A stretch of 64,000 nucleotides of DNA, taken from Ulva prolifera (lineage: Eukaryota > Chlorophyta > Ulvophyceae > Ulvales > Ulvaceae). The position numbers and the translations under genes are program-made. The number at the start of each line of letters is the position of its first letter. The stretch's first letter is position 1. The notes below the pieces were generated by a model. It worked only from the letters and a program-made list of their open reading frames with translations, searched no databases and was not told where the DNA came from. The stretch spans positions 2,961,354 to 3,025,353 of the forward strand of contig CM041198.1 of the NCBI GenBank assembly GCA_023078555.1, in the 5' to 3' direction. Of this stretch, positions 11,907 to 24,700 are shown one piece after another.

Positions 11907-14452
11907 GATGGCACTTCGTGCTAGCCCACCGGGCATGGCTGGAGGCGCAAGGCGTGGCCGGTGCGGGGGCGCGCAGGGTGGGGGGGTGGCGTGGGTGTCG
12001 GAGATCCAAATGCGATTGGGTTGCCAGGGACGCAGAGGCGGTTCGGCTTTGAGGGCTGCGGAAGTGGCATGCGGCCCGAGGTGGCAGGGTAGTGGGAGGC
12101 ACTGAAGCAGTAGCGACACCAATGTTTTGCTTTGCAGTAGTTGTTGTGAACCTGAGTATGCTAAAACATGGCGGATAGCCGAGGGCGTCGGCATGGACAT
12201 GCATGATGCAGACACTGCAAGTAGTGTTGTGTCCACTTGAAGAGCGCTGAGAATGCAGGCCTGAACATGCATGCCTCCGGACGTGCAGCGCAAAGACGGC
12301 TTTGCTATTGTGTTGCGGGTGTTGTGACATGCTATGCCATGGTGCCCCGCTGTGCCAAGTTTGCCTGCTCTGCAATCAAAAGGCCAACAGTGGTGGTGTT
12401 GAGAAGGTGATTGGTCAGAGTTCTGTTGCGAGAGGCTGCAACAAGAGGTGGTAATAAACAGAGTGTATGTGACGTCGGGGAGAAGGTGAGTGAACGCAAA
12501 CACACTGCAGTGCACCTCATCTCCGGCTAGATCTGCAGCAACACTTTCCAAATGATTCCCGTGTACGATGATCCGCATCTGACATGCTGTGGAGGAGCTG
12601 TGATGGGACAACGACATGATGGTGCACACTCTCTGTTGACAACACGCTGCAGCCCGCAATGCAATGGCGAAGACCTCTGTCTCATTGACCAGATTTACTG
12701 AGCAAGATTGCATAGGGAACCAGCAATCGCTCTGGTGTGTGATGCGCGTGCAACATGCAGCGGCGCAGCAGAGACCGCAAATGCCGCTGCAATGAGAGAG
12801 CAGCAGCACATCATTCCTACACAAAGTGTGTAATGAATGGAAGCTGCGAATATGTGAGAAGCAAAGCAGCAGCGAACGGTCTGGTGGCGTACGCAATACA
12901 GAGCGCCCCGCTGCAAAGGAACAGCAGCACCAAAATCTTCAATCCGACATTAGTAATGAATGGTAGCAGCGAGTCAGTGAGAAAGAAAGCAGCAGCAAAC
13001 ATGATGGCGTCATACGCGGTACGTGCGGTAGCAGCATCAGCAACTCAGCCAATCTGCGCAAAAATACACGCATCTGCAGCAAAATATTGCCAGACATGCA
13101 GTGCAGCATTGCTAAGAAATCGAAAAGCCAGGACACAGTACATGTGAGGCCTATGCCAGCACTCGCGCAGCAACAATTCGGCGAAGCAGCATCGTCGACG
13201 AATCACAAAGCAAGCCTGCATTCGCAAGTGTGTGTTGAAAGGTTAAGCAGAACACCTGTACTGCGATGCGGCAGGGCTCGCACGGTGAGGCTGTCATCCA
13301 TCGGGCACGCATCACGGCGCTCTGTGAAGCCGCCCGGAGCATCGGCGAACTACACGGGTTGCATCCATTAAGGGGATGCATTCGCACTCATGTGCGCCCA
13401 TGCTGGCTGCAACGAGTTGAGCATGGGTGCTGCTGTCTGAGCAATTCACGAAGACTCAGCAGGTCGCGTCGGCGACAAATAGCAACAGAGAACAGAGCAC
13501 TGGCATATTCTACACAGGAAAACCATCAAATGTATAACTGGGAACCTCGGAAGTAGGCTGCGGGGCAATACGCACATGTGGGCCAGCGAACGACATGCAC
13601 AGCACGCACCTGGAACATCAGCGATCCGTGCTACACATTTTGCAACCGCTGCGACGTTTGCTTGTAATTCAATTGCATGACAGGTGCACCATGAGGATTG
13701 CAGAACAAGCGAGACGTCGTCGATGCGGTCTGCCTCGGTCTGCCATCACGGGCGGATCGTCAGCTCCAGCCGATGGCAGACTATGTCTACGTGGACTGAC
13801 ATAGCACGAAACTATAGAGCCTTGCAAAGCGATGCGACGGGCTATACGCACGGGCGGGCTGGACAGTGACGGGCACACAGCACCGAGCACAGAGCGATGC
13901 AGTATAGGCGTACAGAGCGATTCGCAGACTTGCAGCATCCCGGATAAGCCATATACGATCGATGTTCACACCAAAATCATTTGCCATCAGCAGCATGTAG
14001 CGTGCGCGATGGTGGGCCCGATGACAGAGCGCACCGGGCGCTGCGAACTCTACCGAATTGAGCTGCAGGAACGTTGCAGTGGTCCAGCTGATGATAAAAG
14101 TACTCTAGGTGATAATTAAACGCACTGCAGGGGCTGGAATGTGGCAGACGCCGTTTCAGCGCTGCCTGCGACACACGCTGGTCCAGCACAGGCCGCCGAG
14201 GTCAGCCACAGCCGTCGTAGCAGGACACAATAAAGATGCACGCGAGATGCACGACGAATGTGTGGCCTGCGAGGCGAGGCGGGGCTATATGTCAAGGCGC
14301 CGATCGCTGGCGGTCAGGCCGTGGCACGCGGTCGACGCGGGCTCTGGGCCGGTCCCATACAGTGGAAGCGCGTGGGGCGCGTGGGGTTCGGTGGCCAGGG
14401 GGGCGAAGCTCCGCGGCCTCCGGGACGCCAGGCTCTAAGCCCGGTGGGCAAT
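11907..14452 (+). repeat. Array unit B1 (type B)
   Basis: It has the same ends as A1, with the inner hairpin variant GGCACTTCGTGCTA. The body is different but partly alignable. Together with the end of A1 (from about 11755) it is almost identical to 38450-41140 (end of A3 plus B3; about eight differences seen in 2.7 kb), so a multi-unit block was recently duplicated. The long open frames on its minus strand are not supported as genes. Confidence 0.75.
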
Positions 14453-17272
14453 GATGGCACGATGTGCCTAGCCCACCGGGCATGGCTGGAGGTGCGTGGC
14501 GTGGCCGGGTGCGGGGGCACGCGGGATGGCGGGGTGGCGTTGGTGTCGGGGATCCAAATGCGGTTGAGTTGCCAGGGACGCAGAGGCGGTTCGGCTCTGA
14601 GGGCTGCGGAAGTGGCATGCGGCCCGAGGTGCCAGGGTAGTGGGCGGCACTAAAGCAGTAGCGACACCAATGTTTCGTTTTGCAGTAGTTGTGAACCTGA
14701 GTCTGCTAAAACATTGCGGAGAGCCGAGGGCGTCGGCATGGGCATGCATGATGCAGACACTGCAAGTAGTGGTGTGTCCACTTGAAGAGCGCTGAGAATG
14801 CATGCCATGCCTCCGGACCTGCAGCGCAGACACGGGTTTGCTATTGTGTCGCTATTGTTGTGACACGCTATGCCATGGTGCCCCACTGTGCCAAGTTTGC
14901 CTGCGCTGCAATCAAAAGGCCAACAGTGGTGTTGTTGAGAAGGTGATTGGTCAAATTTCTGTTGCGAGAGGCTGCATCAAGAGGTGGTTATAAACAGAGT
15001 GTATGTGATGTATGGGAGCACCTGAGAGAATGCAAACACACTGCAGTGTAGCTCATCTTCACCTAGATCTGCAACAACACTTTGCAAATGATGACCGTGA
15101 CGATGATTTGCATCTGACGTGCTCTGGAGGAGGTGTGATTGGACAGCGACGTGATGGTGCACAATCTGTGTTGACAGCACGCTGCAGCCCGCAACGCAAT
15201 GATAATGACCTCTGTTTCATTGACCAGGTTTACTGAGCAAGATTGCACAGCGAACCAGCGATTGCTCTGGTGTGTGATGCGCGTGCAGCGGCGCAGCAGA
15301 GACCGCAAATGCCTCTGAAATAAGAGAGCAGCAGCACAGCATTCCTACACAAACTGTGTAATGAATGGAAGCTGCGAATGTGTGAGAAGCAAAGCGGCAG
15401 CGAACGGTTTGGTGGCGTACGCGATACAGAGCGCCCCGCTGCAAGGAATAGCATCACAACAATCTTCACTCCGACATTAGTAATGAATAGCAGCAGCGAG
15501 TCAGTGAGAACGAAAGCAGCAGAAAACATGATGGCGTCGTACGCGGTACGAGCGGTTGCAGCATCAGCAACTCAGCTCAAAAAGATACGCAGCTGTAGCA
15601 AATAAATGCCAGACATGCAGTGCAGCATTGCTAAGAAATCGAAAAGCCAGGACACAATACATGTGAGGCCTATGACAGCACTCGCGCAGCAACAGCTCGC
15701 GGAGCAGCATCATCGATGAATCACAAAGCAAACCTGCATTCGCAAGTGTGTGAGCAGATACCATTACTGCGATGCGGCAGGGCTCGCACGGTGACGCTGT
15801 CATCGATCGGGCACGCAGCACTATGAAGCCGCCCGGAGCATCGGCGAACTACACGGGTTGCGGCCATTAAGATGAGGAAAATTCGCACTCATGTGCGCCC
15901 ATGCTGGCTGCAACGAGTTAAGCATGGGTGCTGCGGTCTGAGCAATTCGTGTCGTAATAGAACACTCAGCATGTCGCGTCGGCGACAAACAGCAACAGAG
16001 AACAGAGCACTGGCATATTCTACACAGAAACCGAATCAAATGTAGAAGTGGGAACCTAGGAAATAGGCTGCGGGGCAACATGCACATGTGGGCCAGCGAA
16101 CGACATGCACAGCGCGCACCTGGAACATCAGCGATCCGAGCTACACATTTTGCAACCGCTGCGACGTTTGCTTGCAAATTAATTGCATGACATGTGCACC
16201 ATGAGGATAGCAGAACAAGCGAGACGTCCTCGATGCGGTCTGTCTCGGTCTGCCATGATGTGCGGATCGTCAGTTCCAGCCGATGGCAGACTACGACTAC
16301 GTTGACAGAAATACAGCAGCAAATTATGGAGCCCTGTAAAGCAACGCGGCAGGCTATACGCATGGTGGGGCTGGACAGTGACACGCACACAAAGCACACA
16401 ACACGGAGCACAGAGCGATGCAGTATTGCCGTACACAGCGATTCGCAGACTTGCAGCATCCCTGATGAGCCATACACGATCGATGTTTACATCGGAATCA
16501 CCTGGCATCAGCAGCAAGTATGTCGCGCGACGGTGGGCCCGATGACAGAGCGATCAGAAGGCTGCGAACTGTGGCGAACAGAGCAACAGGATCGCTTGCA
16601 GCGATCCATGCTGACAGAAGTATATCAGGAACTTATTGAGCCGTGTAAGGTGACGTGGCAGGCTATACGCACGGTGGGGCTGGACAGTGACAGGCACACA
16701 GCACGGAGCACAGAGCGATGCAGTATTGCCGTACACAGCGATTCGCAGACTTGCAGCATCGCTGATGAGCCATACACGATCGATGTTTACACCGGAATCA
16801 CCTGGCATCAGCGGCAAGTATGTCGCGCGACGGTGGGCCCGATGACAGAGCGTGCAGAAGGCTGCGACCTGTGGCGAACAGAGCGACGGGATCGCTTGCA
16901 GCGGTCCAGTCGAGTCATATGGTAATCGAGCTGATAGCTAAACGCACTACAAGCGCTGGTCGCCGTCCAGCGTTGCCCGCGACGCACGCAGGTCCAGAAT
17001 AGGCCGCCGAGCTCAGCCACAGGGCTCGCAGCAGGACACAACGCAGGTGCACGCAAGATGCACGACGACTGTGTGATCTGCGGGGCGAGGCGGGGCTATA
17101 AGTCAAGGCGCCGATCGCTGGCGGGCAGGCCGGGGCACGCGGTGGACGCGGCGTTGGTAGGGATCCAGGCAGTGGAAGCGCGTGGCGCGCGTGGCGAGGG
17201 GTGCGCCTTAGTGGCGAGGGGTGCGAATCGCCGCGCGCGGAGGTAGACCCAGCTCTAGGCCCGGTGGGCAAC
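14453..17272 (+). repeat. Array unit B2 (type B)
   Basis: A diverged type B unit. Its 3' half holds two tandem copies of a block of about 300 bp (16320-16610 and 16620-16910). These stay open in one + frame for 243 codons (16194-16925), each repeat carrying IDVYxGITWHQ and TVGPMTER. Differences between repeats, and from unit C, are spread over all codon positions, so I do not call it a gene. The unit ends GCCCGGTGGGC then AAC. Confidence 0.7.
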
Positions 17273-18647
17273 GATGGCACTACGTGCCTAGCCAGAGGAT
17301 CCCAGGTTTACGTTTAATCCTTTGAGACGGTAGACAATACCAGAGCTCTGATCGCTGTGGCTATTAGTTGCCAACGAGACCTGCTGAGTCTTCGTGCATT
17401 GCACAGACAAATTTGTACACTGACGTGGCCGTCGTTGTGGTGTGCGATGTTAATGCTACATGCAGCCATGGGAGACGGCAAATGCCACTGCAATGAAACA
17501 GCAGCAAAGCAGTCTTCAATGTAATGCATTATTCAACAGTAACAGCTACGCAGCGAGAAGGAAAGCAGAAGCGAACGGCCTGGTGTCGAACGAGATGTGA
17601 GAGCTTGCAGCATCAGCAACTCAGCCAACTTGTGCAGAAACATATGCAACTATGGCAATAACATCCCAGACGTGAATTGCAGCATGGATATGCAATAGAA
17701 AGGCGAGCACACAGTACACGCGAGCCCTGTGATATAGCACTCGCGCAGCAACAGATCGCAGAGCAGAGCAGCATCGTCGGTGAATGGCGAGGCAAACCTG
17801 CATTCGCAACTGAGAGGTTTACGAGCTAAGCAGAACACCTGTAATGCGATGCGGCAGGGCTCGCACGATGAGGCTGTCATCCAGCGGCAACGCAGCACGG
17901 CGCACGGAGCGCTCGGAGCATCGGCGAGCTGGGCTATAAATAATGCAGCCATTATAGAGCCTTACAGAGAAATGCAGCGGGCTATACGCACGGCCAGGCT
18001 GGACAGAGACAGGCGCACAGCACGGAGCACAGATCGATGCGGTCTAGGCGTACACAGCGATTCGAAGACTTGCAGCATCCCTGACGGGCCATACAAGATC
18101 ATCATTCACCTCGGAATCACTTGCCATCAGCAGCTTGTAGCTTGCGTGACGGTGGGCCAGACGAAAGAGCGTACAGAGGGCTGCGAACTTTGGCGATCAG
18201 AGCTGCAGGATCGCTTACAGTGGCTGAAATCGCTTGCGGCGGTCCTGCTAATGAAAATGATAATCGAGGTGATAATCAGACGAACTACAAGGGCTGGACT
18301 GTGACTGACGCCGTTTCAGCGCTGCCGCGACGCAAACTGGCCCTACACAGGCCGCCGACCTCGGCCACAGGCCTCGTTGCGGGACACAGCGAAGATGCAC
18401 GCAAGATGCACTCCATATCTGTGGCCTGCGAGGCGAGGCGGGGCTATGAAACGAAGCACCAGTCGCTGGCGGGCAACCCATGCAGGGACGGTGCGGGGAC
18501 GGTGCCGGTACTGGCAGGCACGCGGCGGACGCGGCGCTGGTACAGGTACAGGTATAGCAGGCGCGTGGGGCGCGTGGGAAGGAGTGGCGAGGGGTTCGAC
18601 GGGCCCGCGCGCGCTGGTACAGGCAGCTCTAAGGCCCGGTGGGCAAT
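17273..18647 (+). repeat. Array unit C1 (type C)
   Basis: A 1375-bp unit whose left end reads GATGGCACTACGTGCCTA then GCC followed by AGAGGATCCC, so the internal inverted repeat is lost after three bases. The right end (GCCCGGTGGGC, AAT) is intact. C2 at 41246-42620 has exactly the same length and about three differences by eye. The right flank, CATTGCAGTCCC, is not array sequence. Confidence 0.75.
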
Positions 18648-18778
18648 CATTGCAGTCCCTCGCGGGCAAGCCTATGTACGCATAGCTATGTGCCATCTCA
18701 GGCTGTATACAGCTTTCCTGCACCCACGTGCACGGTCTGCGCCCCCGAGCAAACGGCCAGGCCTCAGGAGCGGCCAAC
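18648..18778. other. Non-array spacer between units C1 and A2
   Basis: 131 bp lacks similarity to any unit and interrupts the otherwise seamless head-to-tail joins. It holds no open frame of note. Confidence 0.5.
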
Positions 18779-18873
18779 GATGACACTACGTGCCTAGCCC
18801 ACCGGGCGGGGTGCGCGTTGGGATTCGGGATGGGTTTCGGGATTCCGATATATGTGATGTGGTTGCTGTAGCC

Positions 18874-19245
18874 TGTAACGACTGTGAAGTCAAGAGACAT
18901 AGAAGAAGAGATCTGTCGTCTACCCTTTAAGGTCCAGCTGCTTATATACTATAAGACAGCCTGTGTACGACACCTGCCACAGTGTGCTGAGCTCAGCCCA
19001 CTGTTCCCCGTACACACCAGAGTCTTCCATCGCGTAAGCCATGCTTGGCTGACATAAGCACTCCTTCTAGATATCTCTAGACTCGTGCTTCTAGATGGCC
19101 CGCCCTGCTGACGCAAGACGGTCTGGCGACCACTGTTGACAGTGCCCCGTGCTGTCATCCACAAGCTTGTAGGCTGACGGGACATTCCGGAGGCTTCCAG
19201 AATATTCTATGTCATGCATATCTATGCATGTGACGTATCGTCACA
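18874..19245 (-). repeat. Gypsy 3' LTR
   Basis: 372 bp, beginning TGTAACGACTG and ending CGTATCGTCACA (TG...CA). It differs from the other LTR at C versus A near its left end and T versus G near 19150. It is flanked outside by TAGCC. Confidence 0.9.
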
Positions 19246-19262
19246 GTACTCCCCCGTTAGGC
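19246..19262 (-). promoter_or_regulatory. Gypsy polypurine tract
   Basis: On the minus strand GCCTAACGGGGGAGTAC directly abuts the 3' LTR, where plus-strand priming would start. The GCC is the stop-proximal end of pol. Confidence 0.7.
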
Positions 19263-21351
19263 TTGCTTGCCCTCAAGCAACTTAGACAGTTCGTCTACTC
19301 CTAACGGAAAAGCGTCATCGGGAGGTGTCTCAGCGCGGCTACGCCAGAACTCCCGTATGTGCGACTCGCACTCGTGCATCAGCATGGCGTCATGCCAGCC
19401 ATATCCACCTCCGACCCAGTGCACCTTGTACTGTCGTCGTGGAGCGTCTCTGGTCTCAGAGATGTAATCCACTGCCCACTGCAGCTCATCTTCCGAAACC
19501 TCGGGAATGACTGGCGGCTGATAGGACCCATCGCTGTGGAATCTTTTCAGTGACGACACGTGAAACACGTTGTGTTTCCTGTGCAAGGGTGCAGGCAAAT
19601 GCACTCTGTAGCTGAGTCTGTGCGTGCCTATGACCTCCGTAATACGAAAAGGTCCAAGCCATCGCGGCGCGAGCTTAAGCTTAAGCCCTTTTTCTATGCG
19701 AAAATGCTTGATGTTGATCAGTACTTGATCTCCCACCTCAAGCGGCTCTGCTGGCCTCCTCCGGCGGTCAGCCGCGGCTTTCTGTCTAGCCTGAGCTGCC
19801 GCTATGTAAGTCTTTGCATGCTGCAGTTGCTCTGACCACTTACCAACGAAGCTGTTCACCGCTGGATTTGCCTTTCGCAGATACAGAGCGACAGGCGTGT
19901 CCGGATTCTGTCCGTAGTTCAGCATGAACGGCGTGGTGTCGATCGTGCTGTTGAATGCATTGTTCATCGCAAATTCAGCGACTGGCAATAGCGCGTCCCA
20001 GTTCGTCTGGGTGCCATTCACAAAGTGCCGCAAGGTATCTTCTAAGATCCCATTAGCATTCTCTGTCTGGCCATCCGACTGCAAATGATGACTGGATGTC
20101 TTATTGTGCTCGATGCCGAAGTGTTCACACATCAGCTGCCAGAATTCACTCTGGACTCGAACATCCCGATCGGAAACTACGTCGCTTGGTATGCCATGCA
20201 GCTTCCAGACATGTTCTTCGAACAGCTGGACCAGCCCACAAGACGTGACTGTCTTTGTGGATGGCGCCAAGTGAACCATCTTAGACAGACGGTCGACGAA
20301 GACCACGATCGTATCATGACCTTTCTGCGTACGCGGCAGGTCAGTGATTAGGTCCATGGACACAGATTCCCATCTGCGACTCGGGACAGGCAAGGGACTC
20401 AGCAAGCCTTGCGGCTTTTGAGTCGATGCTTTCACTCGCTGGCAAGAATCACAATTCTTGATGAATGCAGCAATGTCTTTGCTGACACATTCCCAGTGAA
20501 ACACCTCTCGGACCTTGCGTGCCGTGCGTGCAATGCCATAGTGGCCACAGTGCGGTGGCGAGTGCATTGCGTCTACGCACTCACTCCGTAATGTATCTAC
20601 ATTCGGAATGTACAACTGATCTTTCTTAGTCCAGTATAGCCCATCGTCTTTCCGCACAAGGTCCAGCTTATCAAAGCGTGGCTTGTTGTCACGCTGCATA
20701 GCCTCGTAGCCCTGTTGGCAACGGGCGAAGAGATCTTTGACTAAATAGCCTTTGATCGTTTGAGCTACGCCATGACCCATATATGTTACTGCGTTCATAT
20801 GCACACGACGACCGCCACCCCCCCGTTGCGATGTGTGCGACCCGCACACAACATCAGCAAAGTAGGAACAGGTAGCGCCGCGAGCATTGAAAGTCGTAGC
20901 GGGATCCAAGCTTTGGATATAGCGGCCACCGACTTGTAGCAGAGCAAAGTGGGCCGGCGAGCGTGACAGCGGATCCGCGACGTTCGTAGCACCAGGTCTG
21001 TATTTCCACACATAGTTGTATGCAGAAGACTCATATAACCAGCGTGCACGACGTTTTAGCGTATGCGGATTGGTCGACGTATCTACGTATGTATTGGGCT
21101 GGTGATCGGTCTCGATCGTAAATGGCTCTGAAGTGCCCTCCAGGTAACACCGCCACTCGCGCAAAGCATACACTACCGCCAGCATTTCAATGTCTGACGC
21201 GCTGTAACCTGCTTCGGCACCAGTAAGCTTCTTAGAATAGAACGCGATGGGGTGTCGCTGCTGGAGTAGTGCACCGCCCACTGCCGGTGCAGCCGAACAT
21301 GCGTCGACTACGACTGTAAAAGGCTTAGAGAAATCAGGCAATGCTAGGACA
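19257..21351 (-). pseudogene. Gypsy pol 3' part: RNase H, integrase, chromodomain-like end
   Basis: A continuous frame of about 695 codons starts at the copia target site. Roughly: RNase H, residues 1-145 (FTVVVDACSAAPAVGGALLQ, TDHQ, ADPLSR); H2C2 zinc region at about 255-300 (H...H...CDSC); and integrase core with the D-D-E residues in MDLITDLP (about 329), VVSDRDVR (about 389) and QTENANG (about 427). The C-terminus (about 614-670: DYISETRD, YKVHWVGGGYGWHDAML) resembles a degenerate chromodomain, which in chromoviruses guides insertion to particular chromatin. The frame reads in register with the RT part across the insertion (ALVSAPV then LALPDFSKPF), so only the copia element separates them. 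The part itself is intact. Confidence 0.88.
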
Positions 21352-21356
21352 GGCGC

Positions 21357-21708
21357 TGTCAGAAAAGCTATCTTTGTGCAGAGCGGACGCGCAGTCCTCT
21401 TTCAGGTCAGGTCAGGACAGCCAACATCTCATACCTGCTGCGCACAGAGGTAGAACCGAGAGATGTTGAAGGGAAGTGCTAGTACCGGTATACAGTAAAG
21501 AGAATGGTTACAGATCTCAGTGTGCACATGCTTATATGCACACTGAACACTCAACAGTCAAGGTTACGGCGGGAAACCCTCGCACGATCTCTCTCACTAC
21601 ATCGAGACAATCCTGCTGGCGGCTTACCCCTGCACTGGATCCGCGGATCGTCCGTGCATGGGTGCACCTGTCACCACACTGCTGCCCGCAGGCCCATGCA
21701 TTGTGACA
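21357..21708 (-). repeat. Copia 3' LTR
   Basis: 352 bp, TGTCAGAAAAGC to CATTGTGACA. Differences from the other LTR include GGTATA versus GGGAAA near 21485, one base near 21610 and one near 21694. A TATA-like ATGCTTATATGC lies inside. Confidence 0.9.
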
Positions 21709-21722
21709 CTCCCCCATAAACC
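21709..21722 (-). promoter_or_regulatory. Copia polypurine tract
   Basis: The minus strand reads GTTTATGGGGGAG immediately before the LTR's TGTCACAATG, the usual position and composition of a PPT. Confidence 0.75.
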
Positions 21723-21725
21723 CTG

Positions 21726-24700
21726 CTAGGTCTCCACTAGCTGGAGTTTATTACGAACTTCTAGCAAAGCAGGTCCGGGCAGCACTTTGGTAAACACATC
21801 CGCTAACTGATCAACAGTGCCCACCCATGCTACCTTAAGTTCATCCATCTGGACATATTCCCGCACTCGCAAGTGCCGCACACGAATGTGCTTGGATCTG
21901 TCAGTGGACACAGCATTCACTGCCAGGATATTGGCACTTTTATTGTCACCCCACAGAGTTGGCTTATACGGGACGAGTTTTAGGTCGAGAAGCAACTGCT
22001 TCACCCACATTAACTCGTTGGCTGTTGCACTCATCGCGATGAGTTCAGCCTCTGTTGTATCCCCAGCCACTATACTCTGCTTCTTCGAACGCCAGAGAAC
22101 ACAGTTCCCATACACCCGAATAACCATACCAGACACGCTTTTCAGATCAGCAGAGTTCGCAAAATCTGCATCTGAATAAGCCTCTATCAAACACCCGTGT
22201 CCCTCAGAGCCTACAAATTTTATTCCTAAGTTCTTTGTGGACTGCAGGTATCTCAGAACGTGTTGCACAGCCAACCAATGTTCCTTCAGACTACTGGACA
22301 TGTGCCGGGCCAGGGCATGTGCCACATAGCTGAGGTCAGGTCGTGTCACTCCTGCAATGTACTGGATGCTTCCTACAGCACTCATGAACCTGGAATGCTC
22401 AGCAGCACTGGCTTTCTCCAGGTCCGGGTGCTCTTTCACACTCCTCAGTTGTTGCCGCGGCACTAACGGAGTGGGAGACTTTCGACAATCAGACATACTG
22501 TACTTTTCAAGCAGGCTATGGATTTTGTTTCGCTGTGTCATGGTGATTGTCTTGGCCTTACGATCACGCATGATCTCAGTGCCAAGTGCCCATGCTAATT
22601 CACCCAAGTCTCTACCTTCAAATTTTGTGAGAATTATGTCGACAAGTTCTTGCAGCCCCGCAGTGCCGCTGAATATGAACAAGTCGTCGACCCACAGAAA
22701 GATAAAACAAAGACCAGATGTTCTAACATACAGTCCGGGATCACTCTGTGCGCACACAAATCCCATCTCTGCTAAGACCTTTACTAAAGCTTTATGCCAC
22801 TCGCGAGCAGCTTGCTTCAGGCCGTACAGGGTTTTATGCAATCTCCATACACGTGCTGTCCCGTCAGTGAAGTACGGGGGCTGTTCAACGAACACTTCCT
22901 CCTCCAGCTCACCATTCAGAAAAGCACACTGTATATCTATGTGTCTAATTTCTAAATCTGCCTGAGCAGCAACTGACAGCAACACACGAAGTGTCGCATA
23001 GCTCCCAACAGGTGACCAAGTCTCAAAAAAGTCTACACCCTCTACCTGAGAAAAACCCCGCGCTACATAGCGTGCCTTGTAGCGCTGAATCTCCCCCGCA
23101 GGCCCACGCTTGATCTTGAGCACCCATTTGCCCGAGATAGCCCGTTTGCCCGCAGGCAGATAGCACAACCCGAAGGTTCCGTGCTCACCCAGTGCATCTA
23201 CCTCCTCCTGCATGGCACGCAGCCATGCATCCCTGTCCGGACCCGCAAGTCCTTCCTTCATAGAAGGCATATCAGGGTCGGAGGAGGCCTTCTGCTTCCT
23301 GGCGGCAGCTGCTCGGCGCGACCCACGACGCTGAACACTCTGCTGCTCACCAGACTCCACATGCTGAGGCTTCAGGCCTGCACAGGACACTCCACAGTCA
23401 GCCGCGGCTGATGTGTCCTGATCGCAAGCTGAAACATCAATAGCAGCTACAACTGTTTCACTACTAGCAATGTCAGAGCCCGCAGGCTCATGCATTTGTA
23501 CAGCTGCTACATCCGCAGCCAATGGAACAAGGCGTCTGCGTACAAGAGGATTGATTTTAATACGAGGCAAGGCGGCTGGAATGGCCCTCACCTCGTCAGG
23601 CAAATCAACCCCAACTGCGGCTGAGGGGTCCGGATCCTCTCCCCCTAATTCGGATCCGGTCTCCACCTCATCTGGCTCATCCTCCCAGAAGGGCCTCGGC
23701 GCCTCAGCTCCTCGCAAGGGCTGAGCAACTGCCCCCGCGCCAGATGCTGAGGCCGCTGCCGAATTACTCCCAGAACGGACCCGCTGAGCCTCCAGATTCT
23801 GATGAGCCGCAGCTCTTTCATCATCTGAGACGGTGTAGTCCATGCGCTGTTCGTCATCGTCATCATAGATGCCGGGACCGTCGTCATCCTCATCCATGTC
23901 CTCGTCAGACGCACTGACAGACATTTGAACGGGGAACGCAGCTTCTACACCAGGGTCGTGCAACACAGCATTGCGCGTGACAACATACCGCGCAGTGCGA
24001 GAGGGCGTGGCGACAGGATGATACACTTTGCCGTGAACACGGGGGGGAGCGGGGACGGCAGGGTGAGCAGCAGCTCTGGACATTGCACGCGTGCGATGCA
24101 AAGCTGCTCTGGCTATTTCCGGTGTTGCCCTAGCAGGGTCACGCCGGATAATCTCCGCAGAGGAGCCAGCTCCAAATCGTGGAGAATACACAGCCTCACT
24201 AGGCTCAGGGTTATCCTGCCGGAAAGTCATTTCCATGACAGGAACCCTACCATGACCAGGGGGGGTGTGAAGCTGGTCACGCAGACGGCGCAACACTCCC
24301 CCGTCATAGGTGTGCTCTGCCGCGAATGGAGGCACATCAGCGTCAGTAACACGCTCACCCTCATCGTCCCCCTCGAAAGCAACCGTGTAGGAGTTCGCAA
24401 ACTCCTTAGGTTCCCTCTTGTCCACAACGGCGGACGCATCGTACTTGCGTACGTGCCGGATCATCTGATCCGCAGTGCACATCACCTGACGCACAACAAA
24501 AACCCTACCCCCAGGAACGTCCTGGGCGTACACACGCTGCATGCTGGGGCCTAACCCAGCCCCGACCCAGTATGCAGGCACACCCCGCGGGGACAACTTC
24601 CGCAGCTTGTCATCCCTAGGGTATGCATACACTTCAACCCCCCATGGACGCTGCTGCCGCAGCAGATCTTGGAACACCTCAACGGAGGTGTCTCGGAAAA

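Noticed and set aside
11410-12896. Open frames of 321 and 359 codons on the minus strand of units A1/B1 (and copies at 38422-39593)
   Set aside because: They overlap each other in different frames, have low-complexity Ser/His/Cys-rich composition, cross the unit joint, and are broken in the diverged units. The intact second copy reflects recent DNA duplication, not conservation.
9936-18647. CRISPR-like or telomeric repeat array
   Set aside because: Units are 0.4-4.4 kb with inverted-repeat ends, not short repeats with spacers, and no TTTAGGG-type telomere repeat was seen in the window.
24227-24439. Frames antisense to the copia polyprotein (also at 26007-26499 and 22357-22965)
   Set aside because: Shadows of a clearly coding strand with all retrotransposon motifs.
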